A DNA stretch of 13,948 nucleotides from a candidate division FCPU426 bacterium (GCA_030619365.1 JAUXBQ010000048.1:1-13948); one strand, 5' to 3'; shown: positions 1 through 5,619, numbered from the stretch's first letter. Program-made: numbers and translations. Notes: generated by a model not told the origin, from the sequence alone.

Positions 1-19
1 CCACGCTTTCGCTGCTCAT
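1..19 (-). CDS. Start of the next atp gene, probably atpH (delta subunit), cut by the window edge
   Basis: An ATG at 19-17 overlaps the atpF stop codon (TGA at 18-16) in an ATGA arrangement and opens a frame beginning M-S-S-E-S-V that leaves the window. In bacterial atp operons the gene after atpF is normally atpH, encoding the delta subunit that joins F1 to the b stalk. Only six codons are visible, so the identity rests on gene order and the stop-start overlap, not on protein similarity. Confidence 0.5.
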
Positions 20-513
20 TGCACGTTCTCCAGATTGTCGACCTCGTTGATGAACCCGTCCAGCAGCCGCCCCTGCACTTTCTGATCCAGCCCCTGCCCC
101 AGCAAGCGCTCCACCGCGGCCAGGGACAAGTCCGTGACCTGGTTACGCAGTTCCCGGATGACGTTCTCCCGTTCCAGGGCCAGGTCCTGCTGGGCCTTTT
201 CCAGAATTCGCTGCGCTTCCTGGCGGGCCCCGGACAGGATCTCTTCCCGCGCCAGCGTGCCCTTTTTCACAGCGTCCTTGATTTGCTTGCTGGCTTGTTC
301 CTCGATTTCGGCCAGGCGGCAATGATAATCGGCCTCCAGCGCCTCAATCTCCCGGCGCCCGTTTTCCGCGCGTTCCAGGTCATCGGATATTTTCCGGGTT
401 CGCTCCTCCATCATGCGGGTCAGAGGTCCCCAGAACAATTTCCAGACGATGACCATGGCCGCCAAAAACGTGACGACCTGGGCCAGCAACAGCGGCCAGC
501 TGATTTCAATCAT
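16..513 (-). CDS. atpF: F-type ATP synthase subunit b
   Basis: Subunit b forms the peripheral stalk that holds F1 against the Fo a subunit in the cytoplasmic membrane. The 165-residue product shows the usual layout: one N-terminal membrane helix (about residues 4-26, ending in the b-type motif W-K-L-F-W-G-P-L) and then a long, highly charged helix rich in Glu, Arg, Gln and Ala, typical of the b dimer coiled coil. The length is normal for the family. The ATG at 513 is chosen because the frame upstream of it is translated repeat DNA, and a GGGAGG sits at 526-531, although the 12-nt spacing is somewhat long. It is separated from atpE by an inserted 142-bp fold-back element and overlaps the next gene by ATGA. 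Confidence 0.95.
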   Translation of the reverse strand: MIEISWPLLLAQVVTFLAAMVIVWKLFWGPLTRMMEERTRKISDDLERAENGRREIEALEADYHCRLAEIEEQASKQIKDAVKKGTLAREEILSGARQEAQRILEKAQQDLALERENVIRELRNQVTDLSLAAVERLLGQGLDQKVQGRLLDGFINEVDNLENVQ

Positions 514-548
514 AACGGTTTCAGGCCTCCCGCACGAATGGACAAACC

Positions 549-690
549 GGGTGATGAAAAATTCCCTGTTTGTCATTGCGAGCGACCGAAGGAAGCGAAG
601 CAATCTCGTTTATTCTTTTAAAAACCAGGATTGCTTCGTCGCTAACGCTCCTCGCAATGACCGGAAAATAGTTTTTCAGCATCCTGCTAA
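549..690. repeat. 142-bp MITE-like fold-back element, copy 1 (between atpE and atpF)
   Basis: An imperfect inverted repeat fills the atpE-atpF gap. The core (572-661) starts GTCATTGCGAGCGACC and ends GCTCCTCGCAATGAC; both inner arms carry the motif AAGCAATC / GATTGCTT. Outer arms extend the fold: GGGTGATGAAAAA at 549-561 against GTTTTTCAGCATCC at 671-684. A second copy of the same total length lies at 4395-4536 in the opposite orientation, and the two match closely through cores and outer arms. The right end overlaps the atpE stop codon (687-689). No transposase is encoded, so this is a non-autonomous element or REP-like insertion. Confidence 0.85.
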
Positions 691-1061
691 ATAAAATATT
701 GAATAAAAGGATTAGCGAACAACAGGATCAGCGCCACCACCAGGGCGTAAATCGTGAGGGATTCAATGAACGAAATCCCGATAATCATGGCGGTCTGGAT
801 GGACCCGCTAGCTTCCGGTTGGCGGGCGATCCCCTCCACGGCCTTGCTGATGGCATTGCCCTGGGCCAGGGCGCTGCCGAACGCCGCCAAGCTCAGACCG
901 AGCGCGGCCGAAACCACGCAGGCGATTAAAAACCAGGTGGAGTCGCCGGTCGCGGCCGTGGCTTCCGCCGCCTGCCCGGCTGTTGTGCTGGCCGCGGCCA
1001 AACTCGCGGTCGTCACCAACAACATGCCTATCATTCCCAAACGTTCCATTGCTTTTTTCAC
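687..1061 (-). CDS. atpE: F-type ATP synthase subunit c with a signal-like N-terminal extension
   Basis: Subunit c forms the rotating Fo ring that carries the coupling ion. The 124-residue product has an N-terminal extension (Lys/Arg start, hydrophobic residues about 8-24, Ala-rich end near residue 37) followed by a standard two-helix hairpin: helix 1 about 43-70, polar loop A-R-Q-P-E at 79-83, helix 2 about 90-117. The ion-binding carboxylate is Glu100, with Gln67, Ser101 and Tyr105 at positions matching Na+-ring ligands, but Leu102 where Thr is usual. The GTG at 1061 is preferred over the internal ATG at 1049 because AAGGAGG (1070-1076) lies 8 nt upstream of it. Most c subunits are about 70-90 residues; the extra length is all N-terminal. 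Confidence 0.95.
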   Translation of the reverse strand: MKKAMERLGMIGMLLVTTASLAAASTTAGQAAEATAATGDSTWFLIACVVSAALGLSLAAFGSALAQGNAISKAVEGIARQPEASGSIQTAMIIGISFIESLTIYALVVALILLFANPFIQYFI

Positions 1062-1069
1062 TTTTCCGT

Positions 1070-1076
1070 CCTCCTT
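1070..1076 (-). promoter_or_regulatory. Ribosome binding site that decides the atpE GTG start
   Basis: The minus strand reads AAGGAGG here, 8 nt before GTG at 1061-1059. The downstream ATG (1049-1047) would have a spacing of about 20 nt, so the GTG start is favoured and the signal-like extension begins M-K-K-A-M-E-R. Confidence 0.75.
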
Positions 1077-1095
1077 ATGTAATGATATTCGTTCC

Positions 1096-1121
1096 GTAGG
1101 GCGCGGGAACCGCGCCCCTAC
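1096..1121. repeat. GTAG-type REP hairpin between atpB and atpE
   Basis: A 26-bp near-perfect palindrome begins GTAGGGCGCGG, has a small GAA centre, and ends CCGCGCCCCTAC. It lies in the 91-bp atpB-atpE gap and shares the GTAG...CTAC feet with the hairpins at 4614-4641, 5593-5619 and those around the transposase remnant at 13.5-13.9 kb. It has no T-run on the minus strand, so it is not an obvious intrinsic terminator. Confidence 0.7.
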
Positions 1122-1152
1122 AACATAATCGTATCGCCTTACCCCCGTGTCT

Positions 1153-1875
1153 TTAATGCCCTTCATGGGCCTGCACTGCGCCCCCTATATACACCATGGC
1201 CAGTATCATGAAAACGAAAGCCTGGATGATGCTGACCAGAATACCCAATAATATAATGAGGGGCCGCAGGATGAGCGGCACCAGTGTGAGGATCTCCTGG
1301 ATCAAATTGCCCGAAGGCAGGAAAATGATGACCAGCAGGGCCAGCACTCCGAGCAGAATTTCCTTGGCTAAAATATTGCCAAAAAGCCGGAAAGAGAGCG
1401 AGAGCGGCCTGGCCAGCTCACCGATAAGTTCGATAATCAACATGAAGGGCTTCAGCCAAATTGGCACCGGGCCGAACCAATGCTTGATGTAGCCCCAGAG
1501 CCCCTGTTCCTTAATGCCGAAATAATGCGTGGAAAAAAATACGATCAGCGCCAGGCCCACGGTGGTCGAGAGCTTACTGGTGCTGGAAAAAAAACCCGGA
1601 ATCAGCCCCATGAGGTTTGAGACCACGATGAAAAAAAACAACATGGCGAACAGGGGGTAGTAACGCGCGGCCGTGGGACCGATCATGTCGTCCGCGAATT
1701 GATAAATCATGCCCAAAATCCATTCCAGAATGTTTTGCGCGCCCCGGGGTACATGACTGAGCCGCCTGGTCCCCAGCCAGGACACCAATCCGATAATTCC
1801 TACCGCGACCAGGCTCATCAGGATGCTGGCGTCAAAGGGAAGGTGAAATTCAACGGATTCAGGCACAGCACTCAT
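1153..1875 (-). CDS. atpB: F-type ATP synthase subunit a
   Basis: Subunit a provides the ion half-channels beside the c ring. The 240-residue protein is strongly hydrophobic with about five to six membrane segments. It carries the family signature around residues 149-167 (E-L-I-G-E-L-A-R-P-L-S-L-S-F-R-L-F-G-N), in which Arg163 is the essential stator arginine facing the c-subunit carboxylate. The last helix contains Q-A-F-V-F and the protein ends in a His-containing tail. ATG at 1875 is chosen because GGAGG lies 5 nt upstream (1881-1885), and residues upstream of it look non-coding and overlap the atpI-like gene. It sits 11 bp after that gene and before atpE, the standard order. Confidence 0.96.
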   Translation of the reverse strand: MSAVPESVEFHLPFDASILMSLVAVGIIGLVSWLGTRRLSHVPRGAQNILEWILGMIYQFADDMIGPTAARYYPLFAMLFFFIVVSNLMGLIPGFFSSTSKLSTTVGLALIVFFSTHYFGIKEQGLWGYIKHWFGPVPIWLKPFMLIIELIGELARPLSLSFRLFGNILAKEILLGVLALLVIIFLPSGNLIQEILTLVPLILRPLIILLGILVSIIQAFVFMILAMVYIGGAVQAHEGH

Positions 1876-1886
1876 GGGGCCTCCGA

Positions 1887-2228
1887 TTATTGGCGCAGAG
1901 CGTGTAACACAGCCGCGGGAAGTTGGACCAGGGAATAGCCGATCACCACCGCCCAGATTTCCACCGCGGGCCAGCGAATCGCGAGATATAACAAAGCTGC
2001 GATAAAAACATAACGCAGCAAGGTATTCCATAACCAGTTTCGTTTGATTTTTTCCGGCGCTCGAGTCAAACCCCGGCGGATGACAAAACTCACCCAGATA
2101 AAACTGACGCCCCCCAGCAGTTCCCCCATGAGCAGGCCATTACCCCACCGCGGAAGTCCTCCCACGTACAATCCCAGCGGCAGGCCGATCAGAGCGGCCA
2201 GGAATCCGTGTCCGGCTTTCAGCTTCAT
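1887..2228 (-). CDS. atpI: ATP synthase I-like membrane protein
   Basis: This 113-residue protein is predicted to cross the membrane four times: about 8-25, 30-50, 70-86 and 90-108, with a basic loop R-A-P-E-K-I-K-R-N between the second and third. Size, topology and position immediately before atpB fit the AtpI family, an assembly helper for the c ring or an ion-uptake partner of Fo. The primary sequence of this family is poorly conserved, so the name rests mainly on context and topology. Its ATG (2228-2226) overlaps the stop of the preceding gene (ATGA), indicating translational coupling. Confidence 0.75.
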   Translation of the reverse strand: MKLKAGHGFLAALIGLPLGLYVGGLPRWGNGLLMGELLGGVSFIWVSFVIRRGLTRAPEKIKRNWLWNTLLRYVFIAALLYLAIRWPAVEIWAVVIGYSLVQLPAAVLHALRQ

Positions 2229-2455
2229 CGGGATGATCGCGTGTTACTGGCTGAGATGGTCAGGCGAATCACGTTATAGAACCCGGCCACAATGCCCATC
2301 ACCAGGAGGATCAGGGTAAACCAGGGGCGCGTGCCCAACCAGCGGTCCAGCATGACGCCCAGCCCCAGGCCCACAAAAATGCAGGCCGCCAGCATCACCC
2401 CGGCCATGCTGGCCTGTCCCCATTGACGATATTTTTGTGGATTGGTTTTCGGCAT
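2225..2455 (-). CDS. atpZ: AtpZ-type small membrane protein of the ATP synthase operon
   Basis: The 76-residue product has a polar N-terminus (K-Y-R-Q-W-G-Q-A-S) followed by two membrane helices (about 16-35 and 44-64) joined by a short loop with D-R-W-L-G-T-R-P. This matches the AtpZ / 'AtpI-related' two-helix family, whose signature is G-x-x-x-G-x-x-L-D followed by a Gly-rich second helix (here G-L-G-L-G-V-M-L-D). These proteins are encoded first in many atp operons and have been linked to Mg2+/Ca2+ uptake or ATP synthase assembly. The gene starts 5 bp after the nuclease-family stop and overlaps the next gene by 4 bp. The Shine-Dalgarno is weak, suggesting coupled translation. Confidence 0.8.
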   Translation of the reverse strand: MPKTNPQKYRQWGQASMAGVMLAACIFVGLGLGVMLDRWLGTRPWFTLILLVMGIVAGFYNVIRLTISASNTRSSR

Positions 2456-2460
2456 CCCGC

Positions 2461-2934
2461 TTAGCGATTGAAATCGGCGGGTTTCAAGTCCTGGAAGAAC
2501 TTTTTAAATTCAATTTTTTCTTTTTCGTATTTGGACTTGTCGGTGATGCTGGCTTCCACGATGACCTTTTCGGACACAAAAATGGAGCACTCCGCCCGCA
2601 GCCCCAGGGCAATGGCATCCGAGGGCCGGGCGTCGATCTCCCATTCTTCCTCGCCTCGCGTCAGCGTAATCCGCGCGTAGAAGGTGTTGTTCTGGATATT
2701 GTGAATCAGGATCCGGTCAATGCTGACGCCCAGCGTCTCGAGCACCGACTTGATCAGATCATGGGTCATGGGGCGCGGGACATTGATCTTTTCCAGGGCG
2801 ATTAAAATGGCGTCCGCCTCGTAAATTCCGATCCAAATCGGCAGATAGCGCTTCTCTTCCGGGTCGGTCAGGATCACAACCGGTATTTTTGAATTGGCAT
2901 CCACGGCCAAGCCTTTTACCTTCATTTCAACCAT
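2461..2934 (-). CDS. Bifunctional nuclease family (BFN / DUF151) protein
   Basis: The 157-residue protein matches the BFN (DUF151) family throughout. It has the N-terminal V-K-G-L-A-V-D strand, the L-P-I-W-I-G-I-Y-E-A-D-A-I core at about 30-42, R-P-M-T-H-D-L at about 54-60, and A-R-P-S-D-A-I-A-L-G-L-R at about 102-113. A charged Lys/Glu/Phe-rich tail follows (133-150). Plant members have DNase and RNase activity; the role in bacteria is unsettled. The ATG at 2934 follows a GAGGAGG. It is the first gene after a strong promoter and lies 5 bp ahead of atpZ, so it is probably co-transcribed with the ATP synthase genes. Confidence 0.88.
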   Translation of the reverse strand: MVEMKVKGLAVDANSKIPVVILTDPEEKRYLPIWIGIYEADAILIALEKINVPRPMTHDLIKSVLETLGVSIDRILIHNIQNNTFYARITLTRGEEEWEIDARPSDAIALGLRAECSIFVSEKVIVEASITDKSKYEKEKIEFKKFFQDLKPADFNR

Positions 2935-2961
2935 GACGCATTCCTCCTCAATCGGGAATGG

Positions 2962-2990
2962 ATTATACCTAAATCAATAAGGCATAACAA
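2962..2990 (-). promoter_or_regulatory. Sigma70-type promoter for the nuclease-atp operon
   Basis: On the minus strand a perfect TATAAT (2967-2962) follows TTGTTA (2990-2985) with exactly 17 bp between them. Transcription would start near 2955, giving a short leader that contains the GAGGAGG of the first gene. No other comparable promoter was seen between here and atpF. Confidence 0.65.
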
Positions 2991-3001
2991 GCAAGAAAAT
3001 T

Positions 3002-3033
3002 CCCGGGGTTTCATTCTTTTGACCCCTGCCGGG
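3002..3033 (-). terminator. Possible intrinsic terminator after the AMMECR1 gene
   Basis: On the minus strand CCCGGCAGGGGT and ACCCCGGG can pair (8 bp with a bulge) around an A-rich loop, followed by AATTTTCTTG. It lies between the AMMECR1 stop (3096) and the promoter at 2990, where separation of two transcripts would be expected. The bulged stem and short T-tract make this a moderate call. Confidence 0.4.
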
Positions 3034-3095
3034 TATTGTCGGACGGGCGCGGGACCGGATAAAGGGCTTTTTCCCAGGGCCCGCGCTCCGGCCAT

Positions 3096-3650
3096 TTAGG
3101 AATCGTTGAATATTTCAGCCTGGAACGTATACAGCTCCGTGTTGGGGTCCTGCCAGGCGTTTTCCGGCAGGCCTGCCTTGCTGGCGCAGAGTTCATTCAA
3201 AAACCGTTCCCGGGTCCACCCGGTCTCCCGGGCCACCTGGGGCAGAAAAACCCCGGTGCGCGCGCCTTTTTTAACCAGAACCCCGTCCTGCCCCAAGTGG
3301 ATGGCCTCGGGAGTCGCCACTCGGCGCAGGGGAGAGAGTACGGAGATCTCAATGCCCAGGGTTTCGACCTCTTCCGGCCGGGCAGCCGGGAAGCGAGGGT
3401 CCTCGGTGGCGGCCGCCGCGGCCATCCGCGCCACGGTTTCCGGCAGGGGCCAGACGCTTTCCATGAGCCCGATGCAGCCCCGTAAGAGACCCTTCCGGGT
3501 CAGGGTGACAAACGCGCCGCATTCCTCCCGCGCCTCTTCCGGCCAGTCCTGCGCGGATAGCGCTGGTCGTTGGTCTCCCCGTGCGGCCGCGGTAATGGCC
3601 TTCCGGGCCGCGTGCAGCAGCCTTTGCTTGGTCTCCGGTGATAATTTCAT
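3096..3650 (-). CDS. AMMECR1-domain protein (AmmeMemoRadiSam system protein A-like)
   Basis: The 184-residue product is a full AMMECR1 domain. Visible signatures are G-L-L-R-G-C-I-G at about 54-61, D-P-R-F-P at 84-88, the strand E-I-S-V-L-S-P at 101-107, G-V-F-L-P-Q-V-A at 133-140 and F-L-N-E-L-C-A-S-K-A-G-L-P at 150-162. In many bacteria and archaea this domain is encoded beside a MEMO-family protein and a radical SAM enzyme; neither partner is in this window. Its biochemical role is unknown. ATG at 3650 has GGAGG about 5 nt upstream and begins the domain cleanly. It follows the CsgG-like lipoprotein gene by 73 bp on the same strand, so the two probably share a transcript. Confidence 0.9.
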   Translation of the reverse strand: MKLSPETKQRLLHAARKAITAAARGDQRPALSAQDWPEEAREECGAFVTLTRKGLLRGCIGLMESVWPLPETVARMAAAAATEDPRFPAARPEEVETLGIEISVLSPLRRVATPEAIHLGQDGVLVKKGARTGVFLPQVARETGWTRERFLNELCASKAGLPENAWQDPNTELYTFQAEIFNDS

Positions 3651-3723
3651 CCCAGCCTCCGCGCGCCCCGGGCCAAAAGCGAGTTGCTTCCGGCCTTCGT
3701 GGCGCGCCCCACAGTCCGGATCG

Positions 3724-4338
3724 CTATTGTATTTCGTAGTGGGGATAGAAGGGTTCTGCCAGCAGGCGGCCGAGGTCCCGAATAACACGCTGAACCATCT
3801 CATGGTCGGTCCGTATATTCACCGGCGTTTCCCCGCTGGAGATGGTCGTGTAAATCGCGTATTCGCTGTTTTTCCGCTTGGCCCATAAAACTTTCCCGGT
3901 TTCCGTGTCAATAAACCGGATGGTGGCCACGCCGGTGGCCACACGCTGGGTGTTGAGGGCGCTGGGCCGGATGTCCCCGATCGAAACCGTCACGCTGCCC
4001 GCCACAATCCCCCGCACACCAAGCAGACGGCCCGCCGCGATCGCGGAATTCGTGCTCAAATGCCCGCTGCGGACCAAGTTCTGTTCCTGGATGAGACTGT
4101 CCACCCGGGTACGCTCCACTAGGTCCAATCCCGGCGCCTGCTCAAGCAAATTCACAAGGATCTCATCCGCCAGCTGATGCCCGATGGTGGAGAGAAAACT
4201 ATCTGTCTCGAACGGGAGGATGGCAATCCGGTTGTAGGCGGACATATCCGCCCGCGGCTGGACTAAAACGCGCTGGCCGCACCCGGAAAAGAAAAATACC
4301 GAGATACCCAAAATGGCGGTGATAAATTTGCGATACAT
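3724..4338 (-). CDS. CsgG-like outer-membrane lipoprotein
   Basis: This is a 204-residue predicted lipoprotein. A short basic start (M-Y-R-K) and hydrophobic stretch lead to the lipobox F-S-G-C with Cys20, and Gly at +2 favours outer-membrane sorting. The mature part resembles the CsgG / LpoB / GNA1162-type fold. It has R-I-A-I-L-P-F-E at about 37-44, D-E-I-L-V-N-L-L at about 62-69, L-V-E-R-T-R-V-D at about 78-85, L-G-V-R-G-I-V-A-G-S-V at 110-120, and late strands containing T-G-K-V-L-W-A. No curli genes are nearby, and CsgG proper is longer (about 260-280 residues) with pore-forming segments not evident here. A role in envelope assembly or as an accessory lipoprotein is therefore more likely than curli export. 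Start: ATG with AAGGAG 7 nt upstream (4346-4351). Confidence 0.78.
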   Translation of the reverse strand: MYRKFITAILGISVFFFSGCGQRVLVQPRADMSAYNRIAILPFETDSFLSTIGHQLADEILVNLLEQAPGLDLVERTRVDSLIQEQNLVRSGHLSTNSAIAAGRLLGVRGIVAGSVTVSIGDIRPSALNTQRVATGVATIRFIDTETGKVLWAKRKNSEYAIYTTISSGETPVNIRTDHEMVQRVIRDLGRLLAEPFYPHYEIQ

Positions 4339-4394
4339 TACCGAACTCCTTAATAAGATCTATCCACGAAATTCACGAAAATAAAATACATTTA

Positions 4395-4536
4395 CTAGCC
4401 GGCTGCGGAAAAACCCTTTTGGCAGTCTTTGCGAGGAGCGTTAGCGACGAAGCAATCTTTATTATAAGGATAATTTCAGATTGCCGCGCTTACCGAAGGT
4501 CGCTCGCAATGACCTCGCGAGGGTTTTTCATCACCC
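4395..4536. repeat. 142-bp MITE-like fold-back element, copy 2 (inverted relative to copy 1)
   Basis: The core at 4425-4513 begins GTCTTTGCGAGGAGCG and ends CGCTCGCAATGAC, the reverse complement of copy 1 apart from scattered changes. The outer arms match too: GGTTTTTCCGCAGCC when read on the minus strand, and GTTTTTCATCACCC on the plus strand. Both copies span 142 bp, and the distance from one core edge to the outer end is 23 nt in each, which supports these limits. The inner arms are less well paired here than in copy 1, suggesting this copy is older. Confidence 0.82.
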
Positions 4537-4613
4537 TGTTAGTATTTTTCTTGTCCCTCGCGTCCTTTCGTGCATTTCGCGCATATATCTTTGACACCGC
4601 TGGAATCGAATCC

Positions 4614-4641
4614 GTAGGGAACAGGCATGCCTGTTCCCTAC
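4614..4641. repeat. Perfect 28-bp palindrome of the GTAG REP type
   Basis: The sequence reads GTAGGGAACAGGCA followed directly by its exact reverse complement, so both ends carry GTAG/CTAC. It lies 71 bp beyond the stop of the PhnP-like gene. There is no T-run after it on the minus strand. It shares the GTAGGG foot with the repeats at 1096 and 13522 but has a different core. Confidence 0.75.
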
Positions 4642-4712
4642 ATCATTGGGACATGGCGGAATTTAATTATAGCCCCCCCGGATATGAGCGTCAACGAAAT
4701 AGGCCCAGCGCG

Positions 4713-5471
4713 TCAAACCGTGAGAGTCAAACCATCATATGCCAGGTGCATGCGGGCGGGAAGCCGGCGTTCCGTAGCCCGGTGCCCCAACCGGTGGCAC
4801 ATATGCGTAAAATAGGTTTTACGGGCGCCGATGCGCCGGGCTTCGGCCACGGCCCGCTCCAGGTGGAAATGGGTTTCGTGCGGTTCCGGCCGCAGGGCGT
4901 CCAGCACCACAACGTCCAGCCCTTTTAACGCGGCGTACGAAGCCAGGGGAATGGCCGAAACGTCCGTCAAATACGCAAAGCGCCGGACGCGGTAGCCAAA
5001 AACCCGAACCCGACCGTGCCACAGGGGAATCGGTATGACGCGCAATTGGTTCAGCCTGACGGGCCGGCTGAGCGGGTGGAGTGAGAGCCGGGGTTTGCCG
5101 CCGCCTTTTTGAGTATTGCGAAAAACGTAGCTGAACCGCTGCCGGACCTGGCGCAGGGCCGGCGCGGGCCCGTAGATGGGGAATTTACGGTTCTCCCGTT
5201 CGGAAAAAATCCGCACGTCATCCAGGCCGGCGATATGGTCCGCGTGGGCATGCGTGAGCAGAAGCGCGTCCGCGCGGCCTATCCCGGCCGCCAGCAGCCG
5301 CAGGCGCAGTTCCGGCGGCGCGTCCACCAGCAGCGTGGTGCCACGGTCCGAAACGGCCAGGGCCGCCCGCGCGCGCCGGTCCCGCGGATCGCGGGAGGTG
5401 CATACCGGGCAAGCACACCCGATCACCGGTATGCCGTGACTGGTGCCAGTGCCCAAGAATGTAATTCGCAT
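4713..5471 (-). CDS. PhnP-like metallo-beta-lactamase-fold hydrolase
   Basis: The 252-residue protein has the MBL fold metal ligands: H-A-H-A-D-H at 74-79, W-H at 151-152, L-T-D at 168-170 and T-H-M-C-H at 222-226. Near the N-terminus, after F-L-G-T-G-T-S-H-G-I-P, it has G-C-x-C-P-V-C (Cys19, 21, 24), the extra cysteine site seen in PhnP-type phosphodiesterases. The late P-E-P-H-E-T-H-F-H segment (196-203) is also typical of that group. PhnP itself cleaves cyclic ribose phosphates from phosphonate breakdown, but no phn genes are present, so the substrate is open. Three starts are adjacent: GTG 5477, ATG 5474 and ATG 5471. The last is chosen because GGTGG at 5478-5482 then lies 6 nt upstream. 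Confidence 0.85.
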   Translation of the reverse strand: MRITFLGTGTSHGIPVIGCACPVCTSRDPRDRRARAALAVSDRGTTLLVDAPPELRLRLLAAGIGRADALLLTHAHADHIAGLDDVRIFSERENRKFPIYGPAPALRQVRQRFSYVFRNTQKGGGKPRLSLHPLSRPVRLNQLRVIPIPLWHGRVRVFGYRVRRFAYLTDVSAIPLASYAALKGLDVVVLDALRPEPHETHFHLERAVAEARRIGARKTYFTHMCHRLGHRATERRLPARMHLAYDGLTLTV

Positions 5472-5592
5472 CATCACCCACCGCGCAGCCGGAAATCAGC
5501 CGCGCGCCTTTCCCCGGAAAATGGACAAGCGCGTTAGATTTACGTACTCTATAGCATAAATACTATTTTTGATATATGATTACTTTTAGAAG

Positions 5593-5619
5593 GTAAGACG
5601 CAATTCATCGCGTCTCTAC
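5593..5619. repeat. GTAG-type hairpin upstream of the PAP2 gene
   Basis: On the minus strand this reads GTAGAGACGC, a loop GATGAATT, then GCGTCTTAC: a 27-nt hairpin with a GTAG foot and a 6-7 bp stem. It lies in the AT-rich divergent gap between the PhnP-like gene and the PAP2 gene, ending 31 bp before the PAP2 ATG. If the plus-strand promoter is in the AT-rich run around 5540-5580, the hairpin would be in the 5' leader. Confidence 0.6.

Larger units (their letters stand above)
4339..4712. other. Gene-poor, repeat-filled interval
   Basis: This 374-bp stretch lies between two minus-strand genes. It holds the second 142-bp fold-back element (4395-4536), an outer pair of arms reading CACGAAATTCACGAAA at about 4365-4380 and TTTCGTGCATTTCGCG at 4566-4581, and a 28-bp palindrome at 4614-4641. 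No protein gene is credible: the plus-strand frame that crosses it translates the repeats. No clear promoter for the lipoprotein gene could be singled out. Confidence 0.7.

Noticed and set aside
514..603. A longer atpF starting at 603
   Set aside because: The added N-terminal residues are translation of the GTCATTGCGAG repeat, and the ATG at 513 begins a typical b subunit.
687..2455. Na+-type N-ATPase operon with AtpQ/AtpR
   Set aside because: Gene order (a, c, b, then likely delta) is that of an ordinary F-type operon; N-ATPases start with the beta and epsilon genes and lack delta.
4614..4641. Intrinsic terminator of the PhnP-like gene
   Set aside because: The palindrome is perfect but no T-run follows on the minus strand, and it shares the GTAG foot of the dispersed repeats.
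4419..4928. Plus-strand 169-residue frame
   Set aside because: It translates the fold-back element and palindrome and then runs antisense to the metallo-hydrolase gene.
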